Part shown: positions 22,391 through 34,877 of the stretch, one piece after another
How positions within the stretch are numbered: the stretch's first letter is position 1
Layout of the letters: every line of letters begins with the position of its first letter
Source of the DNA: Gammaproteobacteria bacterium
GTDB lineage: Bacteria; Pseudomonadota; Gammaproteobacteria; UBA9214
Direction: 5' to 3'
Length of the DNA stretch: 41,453 bases
NCBI GenBank assembly: GCA_020344335.1
Contig: CP070821.1
Coordinates: 1,567,724-1,609,176 of the forward strand
The notes under the pieces: generated by a model
The model's input: the letters and a program-made list of their open reading frames with translations, nothing else
What the model was told of the DNA's origin: nothing
The model's database searches: none
Made by a program: the position numbers and the translations under genes

Positions 22391-23022
22391 AAGCCAATAC
22401 ACGTCACCTCACGATTGCACTCGCCGGAGTTTTCCAGTCTCTCAGGCTGGTGCAGCTGACAGCCAGTAACCAGTATTGTGACGATAAGGCTTTTGATGCC
22501 TGTGTGAACGGGATCTTCAGTACCGATCCGGATTCGGTAGAAACGGTATTCGGTGACTTGTCCTGCCTGACTATCGGGCTGGATGAAGTGGCAAAACAGC
22601 TGGGTACGGAGAAAAGGGAGCGTGACATGGAACTCACCCGTTACGCGGTGACAGTGCTTTACCTGGAACGCAAACTGAGCAAGAACCGTGCGATGCTGGA
22701 TTTAATCCGAAGCGGCATAGACAAGGCTCGGGAACAGGCCGGGTTTCTCGGGCTGACGCATGCCAGTGTTATTGCAAGCCTGGCCGAGTCCTACAAGCAG
22801 ACCATCAGTACCTTGCGACCACGCATTATTGTGAGCGGTGATCAGGTGATTCTTGGTAACCCGGATATGCAGAATCAGATTCGTACCCTCCTGCTTGCGG
22901 CCATCCGGTCAGCAGTACTCTGGCGCCAGTGTGGTGGTGGTCGACTGACCCTGCTATTGCAGCGCAAGCGGTTACTGGAAGCGGTCCACACGTTGCAGGA
23001 TGAAGCCCGCCGCAGTGGGTGA
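22387..23022 (+). CDS. hflD: HflD, membrane-associated lysogenization regulator homologue
   Basis: A 211-residue, largely helical protein. In E. coli HflD binds phage lambda CII and lies between mnmA and purB. The family beginning TIALAGVFQSLRLVQLTA and the middle CLTIGLDEVAKQLG are present. The start is a GTG at 22387 that overlaps the mnmA TGA by three bases (GTGA), implying coupled translation; a nonsense codon in mnmA could thus lower hflD expression. The general cellular role of HflD remains unclear. Confidence 0.93.
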   Translation: MKANTRHLTIALAGVFQSLRLVQLTASNQYCDDKAFDACVNGIFSTDPDSVETVFGDLSCLTIGLDEVAKQLGTEKRERDMELTRYAVTVLYLERKLSKNRAMLDLIRSGIDKAREQAGFLGLTHASVIASLAESYKQTISTLRPRIIVSGDQVILGNPDMQNQIRTLLLAAIRSAVLWRQCGGGRLTLLLQRKRLLEAVHTLQDEARRSG

Positions 23023-23051
23023 GCGTGCCTGCCCTGCCCCCTGAATCCGTG

Positions 23052-23057
23052 TATAAT
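23052..23057 (+). promoter_or_regulatory. Candidate -10 box for acnA
   Basis: A TATAAT motif in GTGTATAATCGC lies 78 bases ahead of the acnA ATG, in the 112-base gap after hflD. No convincing -35 accompanies it, so the call depends on the -10 and its position. Confidence 0.35.
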
Positions 23058-23134
23058 CGCGGCCTTGCTGCAGCGGCTGCACCCGGTCTGTAATCCACAT
23101 TACCCCCAGAAAACAAGAGTTCGCGGGAGATGTT

Positions 23135-27200
<4,066 letters not shown>

Positions 27201-27389
27201 AAACCTCTCCGTATATTCCACCTGACGCTGCGTATTGTATTATTTGCCTGCCGTGTCGACCCGATGAAGCCAGCATGCCTGGCTGGCTGTGGCCGGTTTT
27301 GAGGTCAGCCGTTATCACACATTGGAAAAAATCCTGCCTATAAACAATAATTAACAAAAAGCAAGCAAATCGTGGCAAGGAGTGAGCAG

Positions 27390-27938
27390 ATGGATATCCG
27401 GGAGACAGTAAAAATCGGCGATGCACAACTGGCGGCAGCTGATCAGCAGTTGGGGATCCGCAATCTGGAATTCGAACTGGACAGCCGGGCCGGTGTCAGT
27501 GCCGTGGCCGAGCGCCTGGCCGACCAGGCCAGCCGTTCCCTGCTACTGCATACCGAAAATCTGGAGCCGGCAGTCTATGACCGACCCTCCTTCCTGGAGG
27601 CTGTCAGTCGCCTTGCGCGCAGCCATAAACATGCGCGTATCTGGATCCTGGTCCAGGACTCCGGTCAGGCCGTGCGTTCGGGCCATCGGCTGATCGAGTT
27701 ATCCCGGCGCCTGAGTAGCCGTATCCGGATTCGTCGGCCAGGCCAGGAATACCGCAACTTCCATGAAACATTTCTGCTTGCCGATACCAGCGGCTACCTG
27801 TATCGCAAGAATCCTGGTCGCTATGAAGGGGTGGCCAACTTCAATGATCCCGGCAAGGTTGCCGACTGGGAAAAGTATTTTATGGAAGCCTGGGAGCGCA
27901 GCGAAACGGATCTGGAAACAAAACGCCTGTATCTTTGA
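27390..27938 (+). CDS. DUF7931-like protein, function unknown
   Basis: A 182-residue, probably cytoplasmic protein without signal or membrane segment. It matches what I recall of the DUF7931 family (phospholipase D-like fold, often fused to or near acyltransferases): SLLLHTENLEPAVYDRPSFL, a central RLIELSRRLSSRIRIRRPG and a C-terminal RYEGVANFNDPGKV. I see no pair of HxK catalytic motifs, so phospholipase D activity is not supported. The ATG at 27390 follows AAGGAG by seven bases and is preferred to the GTG at 27372. The stop codon lies at the centre of a long hairpin. Confidence 0.72.
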   Translation: MDIRETVKIGDAQLAAADQQLGIRNLEFELDSRAGVSAVAERLADQASRSLLLHTENLEPAVYDRPSFLEAVSRLARSHKHARIWILVQDSGQAVRSGHRLIELSRRLSSRIRIRRPGQEYRNFHETFLLADTSGYLYRKNPGRYEGVANFNDPGKVADWEKYFMEAWERSETDLETKRLYL

Positions 27939-27954
27939 CAAAGATACAGGCGTT
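27922..27954. terminator. Bidirectional hairpin centred on a stop codon
   Basis: AACGCCTGTATCTTTG (27922-27937) and its exact reverse complement (27939-27954) surround one A, which is the last base of the TGA of the DUF7931-like gene. The physical stem would be about 13 bp with a small loop. On the minus strand it is followed by GTTTTGTTTCC, giving a modest U-tract for the convergent DUF1269 gene; on the plus strand the following sequence is GC-rich. It lies between two converging genes, as a shared terminator should. Confidence 0.75.
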
Positions 27955-27976
27955 CCGGTTTGCGACTCGAGGCGGT

Positions 27977-28492
27977 TTACGGAAAGGCCGGGATGACCGG
28001 TTCGGTTCCCTCGACCTCGGCCTCGGGATGATGCTGTCGTACCAGTTCCGTGATTTCGTCGACGCGGCCCTTGGGAACATCGACCATCATCAGCAGTTCA
28101 CCGCTGGCAATGGCATCTTCAAAATCCTTCAGACGTGAACTGGGAGCGGATATCCCGATCATGCTGGATAACCAGGCGCCAACCCCGGCACCCGCCAGGC
28201 CGATGCCGAGAATGGCGCCACCACCGAGTGCCAGTCCGACACCGGGAATGACCACGGCGGCGATGCCGGCCAGCGCACCGGTGGCCCCGCCAATTGCAAG
28301 GCCGCGTTCCACGGCGGGGATGAAATCGCTCTCCTGCAGCAGATTGGCCTCCGGCAGGTTGGCCTCGGTCAGGGCGTGATGATCAGCGGCGGCTATGTGG
28401 ATATGACGTTCCTCGATACGGGCCAGCAGAAGTTCATCGACGATCTTTTTCGCACTATCTACTCCGGGTATCAGAAAATAGAGTCTTCTCAT
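27977..28492 (-). CDS. DUF1269-like glycine-zipper membrane protein
   Basis: A 171-residue protein. The N-terminal third (MRRLYFLIPGVDSAKKIVDE) is a small ferredoxin-like or ACT-like fold; residues 67-113 are two glycine- and alanine-rich hydrophobic stretches (IGGATGALAGIAAVVIPGVG and a similar second one) that look like a glycine zipper able to enter membranes; and the C-terminus holds a second small domain with DVPKGRVDEITELVRQHHPE. This is the pattern of proteins annotated DUF1269 or general-stress-like membrane proteins. No function is known to me. A good AAGGAG ribosome site precedes the ATG. Confidence 0.75.
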   Translation of the reverse strand: MRRLYFLIPGVDSAKKIVDELLLARIEERHIHIAAADHHALTEANLPEANLLQESDFIPAVERGLAIGGATGALAGIAAVVIPGVGLALGGGAILGIGLAGAGVGAWLSSMIGISAPSSRLKDFEDAIASGELLMMVDVPKGRVDEITELVRQHHPEAEVEGTEPVIPAFP

Positions 28493-28565
28493 GGCCTGTC
28501 TCCTTTTTGAGGTTTTCGAGATTTGTTAAAAAACCTTGTGACTCAATAGGGTTATGCATACTGTA

Positions 28566-28571
28566 ATTATA
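28566..28571 (-). promoter_or_regulatory. Candidate -10 box for the DUF1269 gene
   Basis: On the minus strand the sequence CTATATAATTAC contains a perfect TATAAT, 74 bases before the ATG. A -35 at normal spacing (near 28589-28594) is poor. The region is markedly richer in A and T than its surroundings. Confidence 0.35.
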
Positions 28572-28633
28572 TAGCCCATTACCGGGGTATTGCCACCTGT
28601 ACGCCTGTTTCACCGACCGTTACCCGCAAGGAT

Positions 28634-29260
28634 TCAGCCGCGGCGTGCGGCTTCCTCAACCAGCCGTTGATAGTCTTCCGGGACGTCGACATCCTCTCTT
28701 TCGGCAAGGCAGTGATAGTCCATGTCCCGGTCCGCAAGACGTTTCAGGGTGTCAGCAAAAATGGTTGGGCTTCCCCATTCAAGATCATCGAACAGGTGCG
28801 GGTATGCCTGCTTCAGGCCAACCAGATAATAACCGCCATCGCGTGCCGGGCCCAGTACGGCATCGGCACCCCGGTCAAGTGCATCCAGGGCCTCGGCGAG
28901 GTCGGCTGCACACAGGCCGGGGCAGTCGGCGCCAACGAGGACAGCCGACCTGGTGCGAGCGAGTGTGTCGCGGAAGGCCCGGTGCATGCGTTGTCCCAGG
29001 TCGCCAGGGGACTGCTGTTGCAGCGTAATGTCAAAGCGCCGGGCACAATCACGGAAAAACCCCGCATCGATGGAAGGGCTGCACCAGAGTTCCACCGGTG
29101 ACAGACCGGAACCACAGGCCATGGCCAGCGTGTTGTCTACGAAGCGGGCATGCAGTCTAGCCGCTTCCCGCTTGCCGAGCATGGGGATCAGTCGCGTCTT
29201 GACCCTGCCGGGTTCCGGCGCCTTGGCAAACACCATGATTCGGGACTGCGGGTACTTCAT
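28634..29260 (-). CDS. TIGR04282-type glycosyltransferase-like protein of arsenosugar clusters
   Basis: A 208-residue protein with a nucleotidyl/glycosyl-transferase A fold, of the DUF2064 type. Seen are IMVFAKAPEPGRVKTRLIP at the start, with the G-x-x-K-T-R loop of nucleotide-sugar pyrophosphorylases, SAVLVGADCPGLCAADLAEA in the middle and LGPARDGGYYLVGL after it. Such proteins occur beside radical SAM proteins in arsenosugar clusters. The reaction is not proved; transfer or activation of a sugar-like group is inferred. The ATG at 29260 overlaps the previous gene's stop (ATGA) and is preferred to the longer frame. Confidence 0.85.
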   Translation of the reverse strand: MKYPQSRIMVFAKAPEPGRVKTRLIPMLGKREAARLHARFVDNTLAMACGSGLSPVELWCSPSIDAGFFRDCARRFDITLQQQSPGDLGQRMHRAFRDTLARTRSAVLVGADCPGLCAADLAEALDALDRGADAVLGPARDGGYYLVGLKQAYPHLFDDLEWGSPTIFADTLKRLADRDMDYHCLAEREDVDVPEDYQRLVEEAARRG

Positions 29261-29952
29261 GTAGCGCCGGATTTGTAGAATTTCGCCAGCATGACCGGCG
29301 ATACGCCCAGGAAATATGCAAGCCGCAACGACCACATCAGCAGAATGGTCCGCAGGATACCGTGACGGCGCCAGCGCCGTGACGAGGTGGTCAGTTTGAT
29401 ATCGAGGCAGGTCGGTGGCGAATGCTGTTTCAGGCTGCGGCTAAGCGCAATGTCCTCCATCAACGGGATCTGCCGGAATCCGGCGACCCGCCGGAACAGG
29501 TCCCGGGTCACGAAAATTCCCTGGTCCCCGGTCGCGATGCCTGTCAGCCGGGAACGCCTGTTCATCATCCACGCGACCAGGGCAAGCAGCTGGTTGCGTT
29601 CCGGGAATTGCACCCCGAAATATCCCCACTGCCGTTTTCCGTATGCCAGTGCGGCGAGAATGGCATGGCAGGCGTGATCCGGTATACGGGTATCGGCGTG
29701 GAGAAACCAGAGCAGGTCACCGCGTGCCCTGTCGGCTCCGGCCTGCATCTGGCAAGCACGGCCGGGTGCGGAGTGACTGACCCGGTCAGCCAGCGGCAGC
29801 GCGAGCTGCACGGTAGCGTCGGTACTGCCGCCGTCCATCACGATAACCTCGTGGCCACACTTGCGGCAATCCTGCAGTTGCCGGAGCGTTGCTTCAATCG
29901 TACCCGCCTCATTCAGGGTTGGCACGATAATGGAAATCATGGCATCAGCCAT
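29257..29952 (-). CDS. TIGR04283-type family 2 glycosyltransferase of arsenosugar clusters
   Basis: A 231-residue GT-A glycosyltransferase. The N-terminus ISIIVPTLNEAGTIEATLRQ is the GT2 signature, followed by VIVMDGGSTDATVQLA and the DxD-like LLWFLHADTRIP. The middle GDQGIFVTRDLFRRVAGF and PLMEDIALSRSLK agree with the arsenosugar-associated family (TIGR04283). A C-terminal hydrophobic stretch (about 205-222) may tether it to the membrane. It overlaps the next gene by four bases and lies 206 bases downstream of arsM, the largest gap in the operon. Confidence 0.87.
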   Translation of the reverse strand: MADAMISIIVPTLNEAGTIEATLRQLQDCRKCGHEVIVMDGGSTDATVQLALPLADRVSHSAPGRACQMQAGADRARGDLLWFLHADTRIPDHACHAILAALAYGKRQWGYFGVQFPERNQLLALVAWMMNRRSRLTGIATGDQGIFVTRDLFRRVAGFRQIPLMEDIALSRSLKQHSPPTCLDIKLTTSSRRWRRHGILRTILLMWSLRLAYFLGVSPVMLAKFYKSGAT

Positions 29953-30158
29953 TGCTGTCCGAAATTGATATTGATTACCTTGCTAACAGGATCATGAATA
30001 AAACTGTGCGTACACACCATGATCACTCGCCGGGCATGACTGCCCTTCACCACCGTGCAAACCGGGTGCCTTCCCGACAACTGCCTCCTGCGTACGCCTC
30101 TCCCGGCGCACCCGATAAACGCGCAAGAGGAAAGCTGCATCCGGAACAGCAGTGTGTG

Positions 30159-31250
30159 TCAGCAACAACCGGCATTCCCGCCTTGAGCAGGCTGCGTAGA
30201 GTCCGTTGGTCCTGCACAACACGAATTCACTGCTTCAGGCTGCGCCGGCGCCGTATCGATAAAGGCATCGCCGTAGGCTTTGCCGGTCAATACGGTGTAT
30301 TGGGTCGCGGACACCGTGACGCGCTCGCCTCGCGGGAAGCGCTGTCCGGTATCGTCAAGAATTTCTGCAAACGGGCCACGGTACATGAGCGCGCTTTCCC
30401 TGCTGGCTGTGTGGACCGGCAATGCCTTGACCGCGGTCAGCGTGGCGGAACGGAACACGATGTCATCAATCACCCGCCAGGGTTGATGATCCCACTTGTC
30501 ATAAGTCACAGCCTGGAAACCGGCATGTGCAAATGCCTGCAGGAATTCCGCTTCCTGAAAAGCACCCGACAGGCAGCCACTCCAGAGTTCGGCGTCATTC
30601 TTCAGTGCCGCCGGAACCGGCCTGTCACTGATGATGTCGGAAATGGCAATGCGTCCGCCGGGTTTCAGTACCCGGTAGATTTCCTGCACCAGTTGCTGCT
30701 TCTCGTGATCAGAGACCAGGTTGAGTACGCAATTGGAGATAACCAGGTCAACAGAGGCATCCGCTATCAGCGGCTGTTCCCTGCGTTGCTGTTGCTCCCA
30801 GCTTTTCAGGTCGGCATAGGACTGCGGGTTATTCACCGGATGCCCGGCGAGGTAGTGTTCCAGCGTTTCAAGATCGAGCGCCAGGTCCTGGATATTTCCC
30901 TTGACGAAGCTGACGCGGTCGCTTCCCAGCCTGGCGGACATCTCGTCCTGGTATTTTCGCGCCAGGGCCAGCATGTCGTCATTCATGTCCACACCAATCA
31001 CCCGACCTTCGGGCCCCGTAAGCTGGGCGGCCATATAGCAAATCTTGCCGCCACCGGAACCGAGATCCAGCACCGTATCACCCGGGCGTACATAACGCGA
31101 CGGGTCGCCACAGCCATAGTCCCTGGAGATGATTTCCTCCGGTAGCATCTCCAGCAGACCGGCGTCGTAGTCGATCGGACAGCAGAGGGATTCCTCTCTT
31201 TGTAGCGCGCTACGCGAGTAGCGTTCTTTGACACTGCGTTCAATGTTCAT
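30159..31250 (-). CDS. arsM: Arsenite S-adenosylmethionine methyltransferase ArsM (arsenosugar type)
   Basis: A cytoplasmic enzyme that methylates As(III), 363 residues from the preferred start. Numbering from the upstream ATG 31256, the SAM-binding loop is VLDLGSGGGK (62-71). The three Cys expected to hold As(III) are C49 in YGCGDP, C176 in ISNCVLNLV and C228 in SGCLSGA. The C-terminus has a domain of about 85 residues after the methyltransferase core and ends in two Cys pairs (C346-C347, C364-C365) that may bind metalloid. The region 130-165 looks like an insertion relative to simple ArsM proteins. ATG 31250 is six bases after AGGA and so preferred to ATG 31256, which has no spacing. arsS lies directly upstream. 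Confidence 0.87.
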   Translation of the reverse strand: MNIERSVKERYSRSALQREESLCCPIDYDAGLLEMLPEEIISRDYGCGDPSRYVRPGDTVLDLGSGGGKICYMAAQLTGPEGRVIGVDMNDDMLALARKYQDEMSARLGSDRVSFVKGNIQDLALDLETLEHYLAGHPVNNPQSYADLKSWEQQQRREQPLIADASVDLVISNCVLNLVSDHEKQQLVQEIYRVLKPGGRIAISDIISDRPVPAALKNDAELWSGCLSGAFQEAEFLQAFAHAGFQAVTYDKWDHQPWRVIDDIVFRSATLTAVKALPVHTASRESALMYRGPFAEILDDTGQRFPRGERVTVSATQYTVLTGKAYGDAFIDTAPAQPEAVNSCCAGPTDSTQPAQGGNAGCC

Positions 31251-31294
31251 ATCCATTCCTCGTTCCGGTTGTTTTTCTGCAGTTCATGTGAAGA

Positions 31295-32266
31295 TCAGGT
31301 TGGGTCAGCCAGTGCGCCCCGGCAACTGGAACCCTGTCCTGCGGTGCAGCCGTAGCAGTGGTCTGCAATCCTGATTTCGTTGCCTTCGAGGTCAGTAGCC
31401 GGAAGGTCGCTGATATGCAGCTTGGCCTTGTCAGCGGTTCTGGCATGCAGGCCGAGCATCTGGTTAAAGTCGCAGTCATACAGGTAGCCCTGCCAGTCGA
31501 TACTGACCAGGGAGCGGCACATGACACCCTCAAGGTTCTCTTCGCGATAATTGTCCCGCAGCAGGGTCATGTAGTCCCCGAACTGATCTTTCGAGACCAA
31601 TGTGCTGCCAAAGCGTTCAATCGGCATGTTGGCAATGGTCAGCAGGCGGTTAAAATGTACGCCGAATCGGTCAGTCAGATGTCTGCGGTAATCCTGCTCA
31701 AGCGCCTGTTGCGGCGGTGGCAGTACCGGACCCTGGGGGTTGTACACCAGGGTTAGTTGCAGACCGGTGTGTTCCTCGCCATAACCGAGCGTATTGAGAT
31801 CACGCAGTACCTCGATGCTGGTCTCAAAGACCCCGCCCCCGCGCTGGCTGTCAACATTATCCTTTGTGTAACAAGGAAGTGAAGCAATTACCTCTACCAG
31901 ATTATCGGCAAGGAATGCCGCGGTATCGGCCTGGCCGGGTTCGCGCAGGACCGTCAGGTTGCAGCGATCAATTACGTGAATGCCGTTATGGCGGGCGGCT
32001 GTTACCAGGTGCCGAAAACGAGGATGCAGCTCGGGGGCTCCCCCGGTCAGATCGAGGATGCGCGCTGGGCTGGTTTCAAGAAAGTGTTTGACGGCAGCAA
32101 GCGTGGAGTCCGTCATCATTTCCTTGCGGTTCGGACCGGCATTCACGTGACAATGCAGGCAAGACTGGTTGCAGCGGTAGCCGAGATTGACCTGCAGGGT
32201 TTCCAGCTGTTTCCGATGAATAACCGGGAAGTCGCTGTGCTGGAGTAACGGGAGGGTTGCGTGCAT
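31295..32266 (-). CDS. arsS: Arsenosugar biosynthesis radical SAM protein ArsS
   Basis: A 323-residue radical SAM enzyme, thought to add a 5'-deoxyadenosyl group to dimethylarsenic as the key step of arsenosugar formation. The [4Fe-4S] motif is C32-N-Q-S-C36-L-H-C39. The C-terminal Cys-rich domain shows LYDCDFNQMLGL and C304-Y-G-C307 followed by GSSC315RGAL. In many relatives the last of these Cys is selenocysteine; here it is an ordinary TGC/TGT codon, so this is the non-seleno form. It sits between the reductase-like gene and arsM with gaps of 23 and 38-44 bases, a tight operon. Confidence 0.92.
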   Translation of the reverse strand: MHATLPLLQHSDFPVIHRKQLETLQVNLGYRCNQSCLHCHVNAGPNRKEMMTDSTLAAVKHFLETSPARILDLTGGAPELHPRFRHLVTAARHNGIHVIDRCNLTVLREPGQADTAAFLADNLVEVIASLPCYTKDNVDSQRGGGVFETSIEVLRDLNTLGYGEEHTGLQLTLVYNPQGPVLPPPQQALEQDYRRHLTDRFGVHFNRLLTIANMPIERFGSTLVSKDQFGDYMTLLRDNYREENLEGVMCRSLVSIDWQGYLYDCDFNQMLGLHARTADKAKLHISDLPATDLEGNEIRIADHCYGCTAGQGSSCRGALADPT

Positions 32267-32289
32267 AACTCAGGTTGTCTGCCTGGTTC

Positions 32290-33705
32290 TTATGGTATCA
32301 GTTTGTTGATCAGTCGGACCAGAAAGCGGATCTTGCGGGAATAAAACAGGTCCGAATACCGGGCATTTACTGCCCGCCGGTGAATCTGTGCGTAGGTGGG
32401 GTAGGCATGCACCAGGTCCGTTACTGCCCGGGCCTTTGCGTTGACCTGCATGGCGAGTGCGAGCTCATGGATCAACTCACCGGCATGCGGGCCAACCAGG
32501 CTGGCACCGGCTATCCGCCCCTTTACCAGCAGGATCTTGAGAAACCCCTCCCCCGCACTGTCGGTTGCCGAGCGGTCGATGTCGCTGAATGGAAATCGGG
32601 CCACGTCATAGCGGAGACCCTGCTCCCGGGCAGCCGTCTCGTTTAGTCCAACCTCGGCGATTTCCGGGTCGGTATAGGTCACCCGCGGGACGACCCGGTA
32701 ATCGACCTTGCGCGGGATCCGGAACAGCAGCCCTGCAAGCACAATGCCGGCCTGGTATTCCGCCATGTGGGTAAACTGCCAGGGGCCGCAGACATCACCA
32801 ACAGCAAGTATGTGGCGCTGGCTGGTACGCAGTCGCCGGTCCACGGTAATGCCTTTTGGCGTGTGTTCCACACCGGCTATGTCCAGCCCGAGTCCGCTGA
32901 TGTCCGGCCGCCTGCCGGTTGCAACGAGCAGCCGGTCACATTCCACGGTTGCGCCGTCAGCCAGTTGTAACTGCCGGCTGTCGCCATCGCGGCGTGCACT
33001 GGTAATTTCCACTCCCGTCTGCAGGCGAACGCCCTCCTCCTGCAGTACGCGGGCAAGACAGTCTGACACGTCCGGATCGGCCACCGGGTAAACCCGCCCG
33101 TTTTTTTCCAGGACGGTTACCTGGCTGCCCAGCCGGGCAAATGCCTGCGCGAGCTCCACGCCGACCGGGCCGCTGCCGATGACGGCGAGCCGTTGCGGGA
33201 GTTCGCGGCGCTTGAAGATGGTCTCGTTGGTATCAAAGCCGGCGGCCTCGATCCCCGGTATCGGCGGGACAAGCGGGCGTGAGCCGGTGGCAATCACCAG
33301 GCGCCGGGACCGTATGGTATCCGCATCGACCGTTATTTCGTGCGGGCCGGCAAAGCGCGCGGCACCAAACCGTACTTCGCAACCATAGCTGCGAAACCGT
33401 TCCGGGTCGTCATGCTGCTGGAGCTGCGCGATCACCTCGTCCACCCGGTCAATGACACGCTGCATATCGATCACCGGCTCCATGGCCGGCAGACCGTATT
33501 TGTGGCCGTTGCGCATCTGGTGGGCAAGCCTTGCAGAACGGATCAGGGTTTTGCTCGGTACGCAGCCGGTATGCAGGCAGTCGCCACCCAGCCGGTCTGA
33601 CTTTTCCACCAACGTGACCTTGAGTCCCTGCTGTGCAGCGACACTTGCGATTACCAGTCCACCCGGGCCACCACCGATAACCGCCAGGTCGCGGGTGCCT
33701 TTCAA
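32290..33705 (-). CDS. Pyridine nucleotide-disulfide oxidoreductase (MerA/Lpd-like) of the arsenosugar operon
   Basis: A 471-residue flavoprotein. The FAD loop is LAVIGGGPGGLVIA, the redox-active pair is C43-LHTG-C48 in GGDCLHTGCVPSKTL, the NAD(P)H loop is VIGSGPVGVELAQAF, and the dimer interface reads VHAYPTYAQIHRR. The Tyr in place of the second His of the lipoamide dehydrogenase HxHP motif is shared with MerA. It lacks the N-terminal HMA domain and the C-terminal Cys pair needed by mercuric reductase, so that activity is unlikely. Its place ahead of arsS-arsM suggests a redox step on arsenic or its thiol carrier. The start is a TTG at 33705; it lies 40 bases after dusA and may be co-transcribed with it. 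Confidence 0.8.
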   Translation of the reverse strand: MKGTRDLAVIGGGPGGLVIASVAAQQGLKVTLVEKSDRLGGDCLHTGCVPSKTLIRSARLAHQMRNGHKYGLPAMEPVIDMQRVIDRVDEVIAQLQQHDDPERFRSYGCEVRFGAARFAGPHEITVDADTIRSRRLVIATGSRPLVPPIPGIEAAGFDTNETIFKRRELPQRLAVIGSGPVGVELAQAFARLGSQVTVLEKNGRVYPVADPDVSDCLARVLQEEGVRLQTGVEITSARRDGDSRQLQLADGATVECDRLLVATGRRPDISGLGLDIAGVEHTPKGITVDRRLRTSQRHILAVGDVCGPWQFTHMAEYQAGIVLAGLLFRIPRKVDYRVVPRVTYTDPEIAEVGLNETAAREQGLRYDVARFPFSDIDRSATDSAGEGFLKILLVKGRIAGASLVGPHAGELIHELALAMQVNAKARAVTDLVHAYPTYAQIHRRAVNARYSDLFYSRKIRFLVRLINKLIP

Positions 33706-33745
33706 GTCGTTTTACCTGTTTGCAGTATTTTCTTGTACCCAGCCA

Positions 33746-34774
33746 TTACATTCCCCCATGGCCTGCCTGGGCCAGTGGTTCAGGGTCAACGGTGGCAGCG
33801 ATGTGGTGCACGATGTCCAGGGCTTCCTCGATGACTTCGATCCCGGCATTGCCCGCCGTGGCATGCTGGCTGAGGTGACGACGCCAGGCCCGCGCGCCGG
33901 GCACCCCCTGATAAAGACCAAGCAGATGACGGGTAATGTGTTTGAGTGCGGTACCGGCATGCAGTTCCATTTCGATATACGGCAGCATTCTGCGGATTGC
34001 CATGTCACGCGATATAGGTTGCTGTGTTGCACCATAAAATCGTGCATCCACTCCGGCGAGGATAAAGGGATTGTGATAGGCCTCGCGCCCGAGCATGACC
34101 CCGTCAACGGTTTCGAGATGGGTAGCTGCAGCGTGGAGATCCGTTATGCCACCGTTCAGGATGACCTCGAGTTCCGGAAAGTCGCGCTTGACACGGTAGA
34201 CGGTGGCATATTTCAGGGGGGGAATCGTACGGTTTTCCTTTGGACTAAGACCCCCCAGCATCGCCTTGCGTGCATGGATAATGACGGTTCGGCATCCGGC
34301 CGCCATTACGTGTTCGATAAATTGTTGCAGGAATTCATACGAGTCCTGTGAATCAATCCCGATTCGTGTCTTGACCGTGACCGGCACATCAACGCTGGCG
34401 AGCATGACGGCGACACAATCGGCGACCAGACCGGGTTCTGCCATCAGGCAGGCACCGAAGCGGCCACTGCGGACGCGGTTACTGGGGCAACCCACGTTCA
34501 GGTTGATTTCGTCATAGCCGTAGTCGGCTCCGATGCGGGCCGCGGTGGCCAGTGCCTCCGGATCGCTGCCACCGAGCTGCAGGGCGAGCGGATGTTCGGC
34601 CGGGCTGAATTTGAGCAACCAGTCCGGGTTGCCACGCAAGACAGCGGCGGTAGTCACCATCTCGGTGTACAGCAGGCAGTGCTGCGTGAGCTGACGCAGA
34701 AAGAAGCGGCAGTGCCGGTCTGTCCATTCCATCATGGGCGCGACACAGATTTTATGGTTAATTGATTCAGTCAC
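33746..34774 (-). CDS. dusA: tRNA-dihydrouridine synthase A
   Basis: A 342-residue FMN enzyme that reduces U20/U20a in the tRNA D-loop. The start INHKICVAPMMEWTDRHCRF is DusA-specific, the catalytic Cys96 is in LNVGCPSNRVRSGRFGACLM, and the phosphate loops are NGGI and MLGREAYHNPF. The reading frame starts at GTG 34774, the best fit to relatives; no ATG lies near. It has normal length and precedes the arsenosugar genes by 40 bases in the same direction, so part of their transcription could start ahead of it. Confidence 0.97.
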   Translation of the reverse strand: MTESINHKICVAPMMEWTDRHCRFFLRQLTQHCLLYTEMVTTAAVLRGNPDWLLKFSPAEHPLALQLGGSDPEALATAARIGADYGYDEINLNVGCPSNRVRSGRFGACLMAEPGLVADCVAVMLASVDVPVTVKTRIGIDSQDSYEFLQQFIEHVMAAGCRTVIIHARKAMLGGLSPKENRTIPPLKYATVYRVKRDFPELEVILNGGITDLHAAATHLETVDGVMLGREAYHNPFILAGVDARFYGATQQPISRDMAIRRMLPYIEMELHAGTALKHITRHLLGLYQGVPGARAWRRHLSQHATAGNAGIEVIEEALDIVHHIAATVDPEPLAQAGHGGM

Positions 34775-34877
34775 TTGTATTCAGTTACTCAAAATTGCTG
34801 CTCATGAGCATGCAGCCGGGACGCAGTGTCAGGCGGGCTTTTGATTCCCTCATCCGTGCTGTTCGTTTCTGCCCCGA

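Noticed and set aside
29952..31145. Open frame of 397 codons on the plus strand
   Set aside because: It is antisense to arsM, whose motifs are clear, and shows only shadow-like composition.
32290..33705. Mercuric reductase (merA)
   Set aside because: The redox pair and HAYP motif fit, but the C-terminal Cys pair and HMA domain are missing and there are no mer genes nearby.
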